This document shows, in pieces, positions 15,394 through 24,082 of a DNA stretch of 43,988 nt. Origin of the DNA: Candidatus Merdivicinus intestinigallinarum (lineage in GTDB: Bacteria; Bacillota; Clostridia; Oscillospirales; Ruminococcaceae); assembly GCA_018713335.1 (NCBI GenBank), contig DVOW01000036.1:1-43988 (forward strand), written 5' to 3'. The stretch's first letter is position 1. Every line of letters starts with the position of its first letter. The notes beneath the pieces were generated by a model. The model was given only the letters and a program-made list of their open reading frames with translations, was not told the origin of the DNA and made no database searches. Made by a program: the position numbers and the translations under genes.

Positions 15394-16545
15394 TCAATAT
15401 CCGCCGGTGTTGCAGAAAAATTCCCGGGAAGCCAGGCCGGCCCCTGCTAAAAACAGGGTGTCCGGCAGGATACGGCTGCGGGACACCGGCAGCCCCTCCA
15501 AGGCGTTTTCCAGAAAATCACGCAGCCAAAATTCCTGCTCCGCTGCGGTCATCAGGACCACCAGGCTGGGGTCCAAAAAGCCTGCGGCATACCGGATATC
15601 GCTGGCCCGCTGGGCGGCGAACCCCTCTGCAATGCGCCGGAAGGGCTCGTCCTCCATGGGCAAAACGCCGTCCCGGGCCATGGCTTTCATCCGCTGGGGG
15701 CTGCCCTGGGTCAGGTTCCAGGCAACCGGGGTGCCGGTTTCGGAAAATTCGGCGGACAGCCGGTCCCAGAAAAGCTCCTCCGCCCGGGCCTTCTGGACAT
15801 CCGGCAGCTGCAGTACCCTGCCGTGGGACCCCCGGTAAGGCTCCTGCTCAATGATCGCCGCGCCGTCCATGATCCCGCAGCACCGGAACAGAAGGAGGTT
15901 GTCCGTGGGGGCGGGCTGTTCCCGCTGCCAGTATTCCATTTCCGCAACGGCGGCCGCCTCGGGCAGCCGCGCAAAGGTGATGGGGACCCGGACGAATTGG
16001 GCCAGCAGTTCCCGGAACCGTTCCGCTTTGGGATATTCCTTTTCGTCGATCTCTAAGCGGCTGAAATAAATGGGATCTACGCAGATGCCTACGCCGGTGA
16101 CCTGCTCCGGGACCAGGCCGTTTTTATAAAAAAGCTGCTGATAGACCTTTTCCAGCTGGGTCAGGATCTCCTCCCGGGAGGCGCTGGGGGCGATGGGGAC
16201 GGACTGCTTTTCCACGATTTCCCCCCACAGGGTGGCAACGCCGGCGTGGAGCTGGTTCCTTTCCAAAACGATCCCCAAATCCATTTTGTAGGTGGAGCAG
16301 ATGTCCAGCAGGATCTTTTTCCGCCCCCGGGAAACCGGGACGTCCGGGCTGCGCTGTTCCCCTTTTTCGTAAAGGATCCCTTCCGCGATCATTTCGTTGG
16401 TGATGATGGTGATGGCCGCTTTGGTAATGCCAATTTCCCGGGCAATGTCGATCCGTGAGGTGGGTCCGCGCCGGCGTAAAAGCCGCAGGATCTGCGACCG
16501 GTTGCGGCGTTTGAGGTCAAGTTTACTGATTCCGTTTGAGATCAT
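15394..16545 (-). CDS. ROK-family-like transcriptional regulator
   Basis: The protein has about 383 residues with an N-terminal winged helix (residues about 12-75: RRNRSQILRLLRRRGPTSRIDIAREIGITKAAITIITNEMI, the NagC/XylR pattern) followed by a ROK-like actin-fold body. The sugar-kinase phosphate motif DxGGT is replaced (MDLGIVLERNQ), and the CxCGxxGCxE zinc motif of ROK proteins is absent, so it is unlikely to be a kinase. It probably represses sugar genes in response to a ligand. The start is uncertain: ATG 16545 begins just before the DNA-binding domain, but the frame is open to 16638 and neither start has a strong ribosome binding site. Target genes are not obvious nearby. Confidence 0.78.
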   Translation of the reverse strand: MISNGISKLDLKRRNRSQILRLLRRRGPTSRIDIAREIGITKAAITIITNEMIAEGILYEKGEQRSPDVPVSRGRKKILLDICSTYKMDLGIVLERNQLHAGVATLWGEIVEKQSVPIAPSASREEILTQLEKVYQQLFYKNGLVPEQVTGVGICVDPIYFSRLEIDEKEYPKAERFRELLAQFVRVPITFARLPEAAAVAEMEYWQREQPAPTDNLLLFRCCGIMDGAAIIEQEPYRGSHGRVLQLPDVQKARAEELFWDRLSAEFSETGTPVAWNLTQGSPQRMKAMARDGVLPMEDEPFRRIAEGFAAQRASDIRYAAGFLDPSLVVLMTAAEQEFWLRDFLENALEGLPVSRSRILPDTLFLAGAGLASREFFCNTGGY

Positions 16546-16688
16546 GGCGCACCGTGCCTTTCTGAATAGTTTAATAAGATGATAATTGTGTTGTTTATAG
16601 TATTCCATGCCCATGTGATAATTTCGTGAATATTCCATGAAGGAAAAGGATTTTATAAAAATTTAAGATTTTGCAGAATAATTCACGG

Positions 16689-16720
16689 AAAGGGGAGCAC
16701 CCGGTACGGTGCTCCCCTTT
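16689..16720 (-). terminator. Terminator hairpin after purL
   Basis: A perfect 13-bp stem pairs 16689-16701 with 16708-16720 around a 6-base loop. It lies 20 bases beyond the purL stop. The T-run on the minus strand is short, so efficiency is uncertain. Confidence 0.7.
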
Positions 16721-16739
16721 TGATATGGTGGAGGATTTA

Positions 16740-19700
16740 TCAGCGGAAGTATTCCACGCCGCTTTTGAAGATCATCTGGTCTTTGTCGCCGTCGATATTC
16801 TTTGCGATATTTTCGCCGGTACGTTCGCTGTGAGCCATTTTGCCCAATACCCGCCCATCCGGGGAGGTGATGCCCTCAATAGCCGCCGCCGACATATTGG
16901 GGTTGAAGCGGATATCATAGGTGGGCTGTCCAGTCAGATCCACATACTGGGTGGCGATCTGGCCGTTCTGCGCTAAGATCCGCACCCATTCCTCGCTGGC
17001 CGCAAACCGGCCCTCGCCGTGGGAAATGGGCACCGAGTGGTAATCGCCCACATTGGTATGGGCAAGCCACGGGGATTTGTTGGAAGCGATCCGGGTCATG
17101 ACCATGCGGGACTGGTGGCGGCCGATGGAGTTGAAGGTCAGCGTGGGGGAATCCTCGGTCATTTCCACGATCTCGCCATAGGGAACCAGGCCCAGCTTGA
17201 TCAGCGCCTGGAAGCCGTTGCAGATACCCAGCATCAGGCCGTCCCGGTTTTTCAGAAGCTCATGGACGCCGTCTTTAATGCGGGGGTTGCGGAAGAAGGC
17301 GGTGATGAACTTGCCGGAGCCGTCGGGCTCGTCGCCGCCGGAGAAACCGCCGGGGATCATGACGATCTGGGCTTTTTTGAGCCGCCGGGCAAATTCGTCC
17401 ACGGATTCCTCAATGGCCGCGCTGGACAGGTTGTTGATGACAAAGATGTCGGTGTTGGCGCCGGCCCGTTCAAAGGCCCGCTGGGTGTCGTATTCGCAGT
17501 TGGTGCCCGGGAAAACAGGGATCAGCACCCGGGGAGAAGCCACCTTAATGGCGGGAGAAGGCCGGTGCTGGGCGGTGTAGGAATATTTCTCCACAGGCTC
17601 GCTGCTGGTTTCAATGTTGCAGGGGAAGACCTTCTCCAGCCGGTCCTCATAGACCTTCTGGAACTTGTCGATCATGGAGAATTTCTTGCCGTCGGCGTTT
17701 TCCAGGACAGGCTGGATCAGGGTCATGCCGATGATCTCTTCCTCGGAAGCGGTCACGCCTCCGGCCAGTTCCAGCACAAAGCCGCCGTAAACCGGGTTGA
17801 AGAGCAGCTCGCAGGGCAGCTGTTTGGCGAATTTAAAGCCGACCCGGTTGCCCAGAGCCATCTTAAAGACCGCCTCGGATACGCCGCCGAAGCCCAAAGT
17901 CCAGGCGGACAGGACCTGGCCGTCCCGGATCATTTTTTCCACCCGGGTGAACACGTTTTTGACGCTTTCAAAGTCCGGGGTGCCGTCTTCGTTGTATCGG
18001 GGCAGCACCAGGATGACGGTGGAGCCGATCTGCTTGAATTCCGGGGAGATGACGGTTCGGGCGTCGCCGGTGGAAATGGCGAAGGAAACCAGGGTGGGGG
18101 GGACGTCGATGTCCTCAAAGGTGCCGGACATGGAGTCCTTGCCGCCGATGGCCGCGCAGCCCAATTGCAGCTGGGCTTCCATGCCGCCCAGCAGGGCCGC
18201 CATGGGCTTGCCCCAGCGTTTGGGGTCGGTTTTCATCCGTTCAAAGTATTCCTGGAAGGTGAGCCAGCAGGGGGAATGGGTACCGCCGGCGGCCACTACC
18301 TTGGCCACGGATTCCACAACGGCGTACATGGCCCCCAAATAGGGGTTCTGTTCGGTGATATAGGGGTTATAGCCCCAGCCCATAATGGAGCAGGTGTTGG
18401 TTTCACCCTGGAGGACCGGCAGTTTGGCCGCCATGGCCTGGGTCTTGGTCATCTGGTACTTGCCGCCGTAGGGCATGGTGACGGTGCCTGCGCCGATGGA
18501 GCTGTCAAAGCGCTCCACCAAGCCCTTCTGGGAGCAGATATTCAGGTCGGACAGATGGGCCATCCAGTCCTCTTTGGTGTCCTCCCGGTTGTTGACGGGC
18601 TTCACTTTGCCGCCGCAGACATGGACGGTGGTGTGCTTTTCCGCGCCGTTGGAGTTCAAGAACTCCCGGGACAGGTTGACAATGCGGTTGCCGCACCAAT
18701 CCATGGTCAGGCGGGGCTCCTGGGTGACAACAGCCACCTTGGTAGCTTCCAGGTTCTCTTTCCGGGCCAGCTCCATGAACTTGTCTGCATTTTCCGGGGA
18801 AACCACCACCGCCATACGTTCCTGGGATTCAGAAATGGCAAGCTCGGTGCCGTCTAAGCCGTCATATTTTTTGGGCACAGCGTCCAGGTTGATGGACAGG
18901 CCGTCGGCCAGCTCGCCGATGGCCACAGATACGCCGCCCGCGCCGAAGTCGTTGCACCGGCGGATCATCCGGGTCACATCCGGGTTCCGGAACAGGCGGG
19001 AGATTTTCCGTTCAATGGGGGGATTGCCCTTCTGGACTTCTGCGCCGCAGGTGTGGATGGATTCCTTAGTGTGGGATTTGGAGGAGCCGGTTGCGCCGCC
19101 GCAGCCGTCGCGGCCGGTGCGCCCGCCCAGCAAAATGACGATGTCGCCGGGGTCCGGAACGTCCCGGACCACATGGCTTTCGGGGACCGCGCCCACAACC
19201 GCGCCGATCTCCATGCGCTTGGCGGCGTAGTTGGGGTGGTAGATCTCCGTAACCTCGCCGGTGGCCAGGCCGATTTGGTTGCCGTAGGAGCTGTAGCCGT
19301 GGGCGGCGGTGGTCACCAGCTTCTTCTGGGGCAGCTTGCCGGGGATGGTGGCGGAGAAGGGGACGGTGGGGTCGGCAGCGCCGGTGACCCGCATGGCCTG
19401 GTAAACATAAGCCCGTCCGGACAGGGGGTCCCGGATCGCGCCGCCCAGGCAGGTGGCCGCGCCGCCGAAGGGTTCGATCTCCGTGGGATGGTTGTGGGTC
19501 TCGTTTTTAAACTGCAGGAGCCATTTTTCGGAAACGCCGTCCACATCCACGTTGATCTTTACGGAACAGGCGTTGATTTCCTCGCTTTCGTCCAGCTCCT
19601 TGAGCTTGCCGTCTTTTTTGAGCTTTTTCGCGCCGATGGTGGCCAGGTCCATGAGGGTCATGGGTTTCTTGCGGCCCACATACAGCTCGTCCCGGATCTC

Positions 19701-20456
19701 CACATATTTGTCAAAGCTCTTCTGGATAGTTTCGTCGTCGATTTCCACCCCGTCAATAATGGTGCCGAAGGTGGTGTGGCGGCAGTGGTCGGACCAGTAG
19801 GTGTCGATCATGCGGATCTCGGTGATAGTGGGGTCCCGGCGCTCCGTGTTTTTGAAGTAATCCTGGCAGAACTTGATGTCGTCCAGATCCATGGCCAGGC
19901 CGTAATTGGCCACAAAATCAGCCAGCCCCTTTTCGTCCAGGCCGGTAAACCCGGTGAGGGTTTCTACGGTGGTGGGGATTTCGTACTCGGTTTTCAGGGT
20001 GTCCACCTTTTCAAGGCTCGCTTCCCTTGCTTCCACCGGGTTAATCAGATGGTTTTTAACAGCCTTAAACTGTTCCTCCGTCAGATCCCCTTCCAGCAGG
20101 TAAATCCGGGCGTTGCGGACGGCGGGGCGGTCCCCCTGGGTCATGATCTGGATGCACTGCTCGCAGGAATCCGCCCGCTGGTCGAACTGGCCGGGCAGGT
20201 ATTCCACCGCCAGAAGCCGCTGGTTTCCGGAAAGCTCCGGCAGCTCCATGGAAATCGTGTCTACCTGAGGCTCGGAAAAGATGGTCCTGGAAGCGGTTTG
20301 AAAGGTTTCCTCGTCGATCCCTTCCACATCGTAGCGGTTAAAGAGCCGCAGGTTTGTCAGGGAAATCCCCAGGGATGCCTTGATGTCGCGGCGGGTGGAA
20401 TCCGCTTCTACAGCGAAGGCAGGTTTTTTCTCCACATAAATTCTGTAAACGGACAT
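16740..20456 (-). CDS. purL: Phosphoribosylformylglycinamidine synthase, single-chain
   Basis: The 1238-residue protein is the fused clostridial PurL, catalysing the ATP- and glutamine-dependent conversion of FGAR to FGAM in purine synthesis. It has the N-terminal PurS-like region, two AIR-synthase-type halves (TYWSDHCRHTTFG; FKNETHNHPTEIEPFGGAATC) and a C-terminal glutaminase. In the glutaminase, Cys1079 of LGICNGFQ is the nucleophile, with His1209 and Glu1211 in MAHSERTGEN completing the triad. ATG 20456 is chosen because GAAAGGA lies nine bases upstream; an earlier in-frame ATG follows that site directly. It lies 22 bases after mtaB, so the two are likely cotranscribed. Confidence 0.96.
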   Translation of the reverse strand: MSVYRIYVEKKPAFAVEADSTRRDIKASLGISLTNLRLFNRYDVEGIDEETFQTASRTIFSEPQVDTISMELPELSGNQRLLAVEYLPGQFDQRADSCEQCIQIMTQGDRPAVRNARIYLLEGDLTEEQFKAVKNHLINPVEAREASLEKVDTLKTEYEIPTTVETLTGFTGLDEKGLADFVANYGLAMDLDDIKFCQDYFKNTERRDPTITEIRMIDTYWSDHCRHTTFGTIIDGVEIDDETIQKSFDKYVEIRDELYVGRKKPMTLMDLATIGAKKLKKDGKLKELDESEEINACSVKINVDVDGVSEKWLLQFKNETHNHPTEIEPFGGAATCLGGAIRDPLSGRAYVYQAMRVTGAADPTVPFSATIPGKLPQKKLVTTAAHGYSSYGNQIGLATGEVTEIYHPNYAAKRMEIGAVVGAVPESHVVRDVPDPGDIVILLGGRTGRDGCGGATGSSKSHTKESIHTCGAEVQKGNPPIERKISRLFRNPDVTRMIRRCNDFGAGGVSVAIGELADGLSINLDAVPKKYDGLDGTELAISESQERMAVVVSPENADKFMELARKENLEATKVAVVTQEPRLTMDWCGNRIVNLSREFLNSNGAEKHTTVHVCGGKVKPVNNREDTKEDWMAHLSDLNICSQKGLVERFDSSIGAGTVTMPYGGKYQMTKTQAMAAKLPVLQGETNTCSIMGWGYNPYITEQNPYLGAMYAVVESVAKVVAAGGTHSPCWLTFQEYFERMKTDPKRWGKPMAALLGGMEAQLQLGCAAIGGKDSMSGTFEDIDVPPTLVSFAISTGDARTVISPEFKQIGSTVILVLPRYNEDGTPDFESVKNVFTRVEKMIRDGQVLSAWTLGFGGVSEAVFKMALGNRVGFKFAKQLPCELLFNPVYGGFVLELAGGVTASEEEIIGMTLIQPVLENADGKKFSMIDKFQKVYEDRLEKVFPCNIETSSEPVEKYSYTAQHRPSPAIKVASPRVLIPVFPGTNCEYDTQRAFERAGANTDIFVINNLSSAAIEESVDEFARRLKKAQIVMIPGGFSGGDEPDGSGKFITAFFRNPRIKDGVHELLKNRDGLMLGICNGFQALIKLGLVPYGEIVEMTEDSPTLTFNSIGRHQSRMVMTRIASNKSPWLAHTNVGDYHSVPISHGEGRFAASEEWVRILAQNGQIATQYVDLTGQPTYDIRFNPNMSAAAIEGITSPDGRVLGKMAHSERTGENIAKNIDGDKDQMIFKSGVEYFR

Positions 20457-20478
20457 GGTTGCCATTCCTTTCATTCGG

Positions 20479-21771
20479 TTATGGTTCAAGAGTGCCGATG
20501 CAGTGCCCGTTGAGCACCGCTTCCAGCCTCACTTTACAGACTTTTCCGCAGGCTTCCGGCCCGCAGTTTACATACACAGGGGTATAATTTTTGGTAAACC
20601 CCTCGTACCCCAAGGGGGAACGGGTGGTTTCCACCAGCACTTCCTCCGTGCGGCCCAGCTGGCTCATGAGGAACCCCCGCCGCACTTCTTCCGTAGCCTC
20701 AATCATCCGGCGGCTCCGGTCCTCTTTCACGGATTCCGGCACCTGTTCCGGGCGTTTGGCCGCCGCCGTTCCCTCCCTGCGGGAGTAGGCGAACACATGG
20801 ACCTTGGCAAAGGCCATCTGTTTGACAAAAGCAAGGCTTTCTTCAAAATCCTCCTCCGTTTCCCCGGCAAATCCAACCATCACATCGGTGGTCAGGGAAG
20901 GGTTTTCAAAGGACCGGCGGATGTCGGCGGCGATGCGAGCGTATTCCGCCGTGTCGTAATGGCGGTTCATGGCTTTCAGGGTCTTATCGCAGCCGCTTTG
21001 CAGGGCCAGATGGAACTGGGGGCAGAACTTTTTCTGGGCCGCCATCCGGGCGATGTCCTCCCCGGTCAGCAGCTCCGGCTCCAGGCTCCCCAGCCGGACC
21101 CTTTGGATGCCCTCTACCCGGCAGGCTTCCTCTACTGCGTCAATGAGCCGCAGCCCTAAGTCCTTGCCGTAGGAGGAAAGGTTGATGCCCACCAGCACCG
21201 CCTCCCGGTAGCCGTTGGCGGCGAGGCTCTGGAGCTCCGTCCGAATCTCCGCCAGGGGCTTGGACCGGACCGGCCCTCGGGCTTTGGGGATAATGCAGTA
21301 GGAGCAGTACCGTTCGCAGCCGTCCTGGATTTTGACAAAGGCCCGGGTGCGGCCCCGCAGCCCCGTAACGGACATATGCTCGAAGGCTTCCCCCTTTTCA
21401 TGGGGCTCAATGGCCACAACCCGCTGCCCGGTCTGGAACGCCCGGGAAACAGCCGCCAAAAGCCCGGCCCGGTTTTTGGAGCCGGTTACAATGTCGGCCT
21501 CCGGGATTGCCGCCGCTTCCTCCGGGAAAGCCTGGGGGTAACAGCCGGTCAGGGCCGCCTTGGCCGCCGGGTTCTGCTTTTTTAACCGGCGCAGGAGCTG
21601 CCTTGTCTTCCGGTCGCCGGAAGCCGTGACGGTGCAGGAATTGACCACATACAAATCCGCGAAGTCATGGGGCTCCACCACCTCGTAGCCTTCCCTGGCA
21701 AACAGCTCCGCCAGCATTTCCGTTTCGTATTGGTTGACCTTGCAGCCCAGTGTGGTGAACGCTGCGCGCAT
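20479..21771 (-). CDS. mtaB: tRNA t6A37 methylthiotransferase MtaB
   Basis: The 430-residue radical-SAM methylthiotransferase converts t6A to ms2t6A at position 37 of tRNAs reading ANN codons. The N-terminal UPF0004 domain supplies Cys10 (TLGCKVNQYE), Cys46 (VNSCTVTASGDRK) and Cys77 (LTGCYPQ). The radical-SAM cluster is C152-x3-C156-x2-C159 (GCERYCSYCIIP), followed by RGPVRSKP. A C-terminal TRAM domain is present. The TLGCKVNQYE start and CSYCIIPKARG favour MtaB over MiaB or RimO. GAGAGGAGG precedes ATG 21771. It is the first gene of the mtaB-purL unit, with a dyad-containing leader and its own promoter. Confidence 0.93.
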   Translation of the reverse strand: MRAAFTTLGCKVNQYETEMLAELFAREGYEVVEPHDFADLYVVNSCTVTASGDRKTRQLLRRLKKQNPAAKAALTGCYPQAFPEEAAAIPEADIVTGSKNRAGLLAAVSRAFQTGQRVVAIEPHEKGEAFEHMSVTGLRGRTRAFVKIQDGCERYCSYCIIPKARGPVRSKPLAEIRTELQSLAANGYREAVLVGINLSSYGKDLGLRLIDAVEEACRVEGIQRVRLGSLEPELLTGEDIARMAAQKKFCPQFHLALQSGCDKTLKAMNRHYDTAEYARIAADIRRSFENPSLTTDVMVGFAGETEEDFEESLAFVKQMAFAKVHVFAYSRREGTAAAKRPEQVPESVKEDRSRRMIEATEEVRRGFLMSQLGRTEEVLVETTRSPLGYEGFTKNYTPVYVNCGPEACGKVCKVRLEAVLNGHCIGTLEP

Positions 21772-21806
21772 TCGCAGCCTCCTCTCTTTTTGGGACTATT
21801 CGCTCA

Positions 21807-21841
21807 TTTTTGACTTTTCCATAAGGATAAAATGTCAAAAA
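21807..21841. repeat. Inverted repeat in the mtaB leader
   Basis: TTTTTGAC (21807-21814) and GTCAAAAA (21834-21841) are perfect 8-bp arms, with partial continuation inward (TTTTCC/GGATAAAA). It lies in the transcribed leader of mtaB and could fold in RNA or bind a protein. Confidence 0.5.
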
Positions 21842-21914
21842 GAAACGGATACTATCCATTTTTCGTGCAATTTGGGTTATGGAATATGGACAAATATCCG
21901 GCCTTACAATTAGT

Positions 21915-21943
21915 ATTATAATAGATTTAAGAGAAATTTACAA
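21915..21943 (-). promoter_or_regulatory. mtaB-purL promoter
   Basis: On the minus strand TTGTAA (21943-21938) and TATAAT (21920-21915) are separated by 17 bp. It lies back-to-back with the promoter of the HPr-like gene. Confidence 0.78.
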
Positions 21944-21950
21944 TTAGCAG

Positions 21951-21979
21951 TTGACTAAAAAGCAAACAACTGTTATATT
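21951..21979 (+). promoter_or_regulatory. Promoter of HPr-like gene
   Basis: TTGACT (21951-21956) and TATATT (21974-21979) are separated by 17 bp. The -35 boxes of this promoter and the mtaB promoter are only seven bases apart. AATATAGTAATT just downstream (from 21983) also occurs at the guaB operator. Confidence 0.78.
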
Positions 21980-22059
21980 GTAAATATAGTAATTATGGAT
22001 AGTGTGGAAACTGCGCTCCCATAGTTGCCAAATACAATACTAAATGGAGGTCGATACCA

Positions 22060-22290
22060 ATGAGAACCTGCAACATTATGCTGAACACCATCAATGATGT
22101 CAAGGGCTTTGTAAACATTGTTTGCAAATATGACTTTGATGTGGATCTGATTTCCGGACGCTACGCCATCGACGCCAAATCCATTATGGGTATTTTCAGT
22201 CTGGATCTGTCCAAGCCCATTAAGCTGGAAGCCCACACGGACGAGCCTTCGAAGTTCTTCGAGGAAATCAAACCCTTTGTGGTGGAGTAA
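22060..22290 (+). CDS. HPr-family protein lacking the phosphorylatable histidine
   Basis: This 76-residue protein has HPr length and fold pattern. The regulatory-serine region is well kept: S41-I-M-G in AIDAKSIMGIFSLDLSKPI, equivalent to Ser46 of HPr. The active-site region that normally reads GxHARPA is replaced by NTINDVKGFVN, with no histidine near position 15; the only His is at 59. It therefore cannot act as a phosphotransferase carrier. By analogy with Bacillus Crh, which also lacks His15, it may serve as a serine-phosphorylated signalling protein, perhaps with CcpA, but this is inference. GGAGG precedes the ATG, and it is monocistronic with its own promoter and terminator. Confidence 0.85.
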   Translation: MRTCNIMLNTINDVKGFVNIVCKYDFDVDLISGRYAIDAKSIMGIFSLDLSKPIKLEAHTDEPSKFFEEIKPFVVE

Positions 22291-22338
22291 TTCAGCGCCC
22301 CGATGCCATGGATATGGCATCTGTCCTTATGCAGCATG

Positions 22339-22369
22339 ATCCCGGAACGGTTTGTTTCCGGGATTTTTT
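22339..22369 (+). terminator. Terminator after HPr-like gene
   Basis: A 9-bp stem (ATCCCGGAA at 22339-22347 with 22356-22364) around an 8-base loop is followed by TTTTT. Confidence 0.85.
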
Positions 22370-22444
22370 GCTTTTTATGGGCATGGACCGGCAAATGGGC
22401 GCATATCCTTTAGCAAATGGAACGCGAAAGGATGGGATCTTTGT

Positions 22445-23668
22445 ATGAACAAATGGCGAAACCGGCTGGCCGCGTTGGGAACAGCCGCAGTGATGGCCGT
22501 AGCCCTGTGTATCTGCCCGGCCCGGACGGTTTGCGCCGACGGGCTTTTGGAGTGGCAGGAGGCGGCGCCCGCCCAGGCTGAAGAGGAAGCCGTTGTGACC
22601 GAGGCCCAGGCCAAGGAAGTCCCGGCCAAGTCGGCGGCGCTTATGGACGCTTCCAGCGGGCAGCTCCTGTTTGAAAAAAACGCCCATGAAAAAATGCCCC
22701 CCGCCTCCATTACGAAGATCATGACCATGCTGCTGGTCATGGAGGCCATTGAGGACGGCAGCATCCGGTATACCGATGCCGTGGCCTGTTCCGAGCACGC
22801 CGCCGAAATGGGCGGCTCCCAGATCTGGCTGGAGCCGGGGGAGGAAATGACGGTGGAGGAGCTTTTGAAGGCCGCCGCGGTCAATTCCGCCAACGACGCC
22901 TCCATGGCTTTGGCGGAGCATGTGGCCGGCAGCGAGGAAGCCTTTGTGGCCCGGATGAACCAGCGGGCCAAGGAGCTGGGCATGGAGAACACGGCATTCC
23001 AAAACCCCACGGGCCTGGACGAGGAAGGGCATTATTCCAGCGCCTACGACATCGCTTTGATGTCCCGGGAGCTGTTAAAGCATGAGGATATCACCCGCTT
23101 TACCACCATCTGGATGGATTCCCTCCGGGGCGGCGAGACGGCCCTGACCAATACCAACAAATTGGTGCGGTTCTACGACGGCTGTACGGGCTTAAAAACC
23201 GGCACCACCGACGGGGCGGGGAGCTGCCTTTCCGCCACGGCCTCCCGGGAGGGGTTGAGCCTCATTGCCGTGTCCATGGGCAGCCCTACCTCCGACGAAC
23301 GGTTTTCCGCCTGCCGCACCCTGTTGGATTACGGCTTTTCCGCCTTTGAAAGCTATACTCCCCAGGTGGAAGCCGGGGAGCTCCCGGAAATCCGGGTAAA
23401 AAACGGCGTGGAGGGGACTGTTGCGCCGGTTTTGGGGGAAGCGCCTGCCCTGCTGGTTGCCAAAGGAAAATCCGGGGACGTGACCCGCACCGTTTCCCTG
23501 CCGGAGGAGGTGGAGGCTCCGGTGGAGGAAGGCCAGAGGCTGGGGGAGATCACCTTCGCCCTGGACGGCAGCCAGCTGGCCGCTATTCCCATTACAGCGG
23601 AAAGCGCAGTGCCGAAAATGGACTTTTCCACAGCCATCCGCATGATTTTTTCCATGCTGTTCCAGTGA
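22445..23668 (+). CDS. D-alanyl-D-alanine carboxypeptidase (DacF/PBP5-type)
   Basis: The 407-residue serine DD-carboxypeptidase (peptidase S11) trims the terminal D-Ala of peptidoglycan stem peptides. It has a signal peptide (about 1-31, cleavage after VCA), then S88-I-T-K91, S148-A-N150 and K251-T-G253, the three penicillin-binding motifs. A C-terminal PBP5-like beta domain (about 320-395) and an amphipathic tail that probably touches the membrane follow. In Clostridia this family includes the sporulation-linked DacF as well as vegetative DacA-like enzymes; the sequence alone does not separate them. The start at 22445 was chosen for the signal peptide; a modest AAAGGA lies about 12 bases upstream. 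Confidence 0.93.
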   Translation: MNKWRNRLAALGTAAVMAVALCICPARTVCADGLLEWQEAAPAQAEEEAVVTEAQAKEVPAKSAALMDASSGQLLFEKNAHEKMPPASITKIMTMLLVMEAIEDGSIRYTDAVACSEHAAEMGGSQIWLEPGEEMTVEELLKAAAVNSANDASMALAEHVAGSEEAFVARMNQRAKELGMENTAFQNPTGLDEEGHYSSAYDIALMSRELLKHEDITRFTTIWMDSLRGGETALTNTNKLVRFYDGCTGLKTGTTDGAGSCLSATASREGLSLIAVSMGSPTSDERFSACRTLLDYGFSAFESYTPQVEAGELPEIRVKNGVEGTVAPVLGEAPALLVAKGKSGDVTRTVSLPEEVEAPVEEGQRLGEITFALDGSQLAAIPITAESAVPKMDFSTAIRMIFSMLFQ

Positions 23669-23707
23669 CAGTCAGCCGGTTTTGCTGAAATCAGTCAAGG
23701 AAAACGT

Positions 23708-24073
23708 AGGGGCCGGGTTTCCCGGCCCTTTGGAGTGTCCAAAAGCCTTTTGTAAAAGTAAAACTGTATAAAAAGCGAAATGGAAAGTTTTCGTCAACCT
23801 TTTTCAAAAGGTTGTGGGATTGGAAAGGGCAAAGCCCTTCCTCGCGCTCCGCAGAGCGCGAAATCCTATCCCTTCGCGGCCCGGCCGCGAACCATAAAAA
23901 GAAAAGCGAGCCCGCAGGCTCGCCGCGGATGACCCCGCGCCGTCATTTTGCTTGCAAAATGACGGGTTAGAGTTTTCCAAGTTGCTCTCCACGGTTCATT
24001 TGCGTCAGCAAAGCATCACTTTATTTTCAAGAAAATTTTTCAGCAAACTAAGGGGCCGGATTTCCCAGCCCCT
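23708..24073. repeat. Palindrome array between near-identical direct repeats
   Basis: This gene-free stretch holds two direct repeats of 22 bp (23708-23729 and 24051-24072, 19 of 22 identical), each itself a hairpin. Between them lie at least six perfect palindromes: 23795-23814 (CAACCTTTT arms), 23825-23839 (AAGGGC arms), 23843-23860 (CGCGCTC arms, CGCA loop), 23873-23891 (TTCGCGGCC arms), 23906-23923 (GCGAGCC arms, CGCA loop) and 23941-23964 (11-bp CGTCATTTTGC arms). No coding sense is visible. It may be a non-autonomous mobile or mosaic intergenic repeat, or a structured transcript. The outer hairpins could act as weak terminators for the two convergent flanking genes. Confidence 0.75.
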
Positions 24074-24082
24074 CTAATATTT

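Noticed and set aside
16740-20513. Several long plus-strand frames opposite purL
   Set aside because: They are shadows of a strongly conserved gene, with G/V/H-rich composition and no recognisable domains.
23708-24073. CRISPR array
   Set aside because: The repeated units are different palindromes of different lengths, not one direct repeat with regular spacers, and no cas gene is present.
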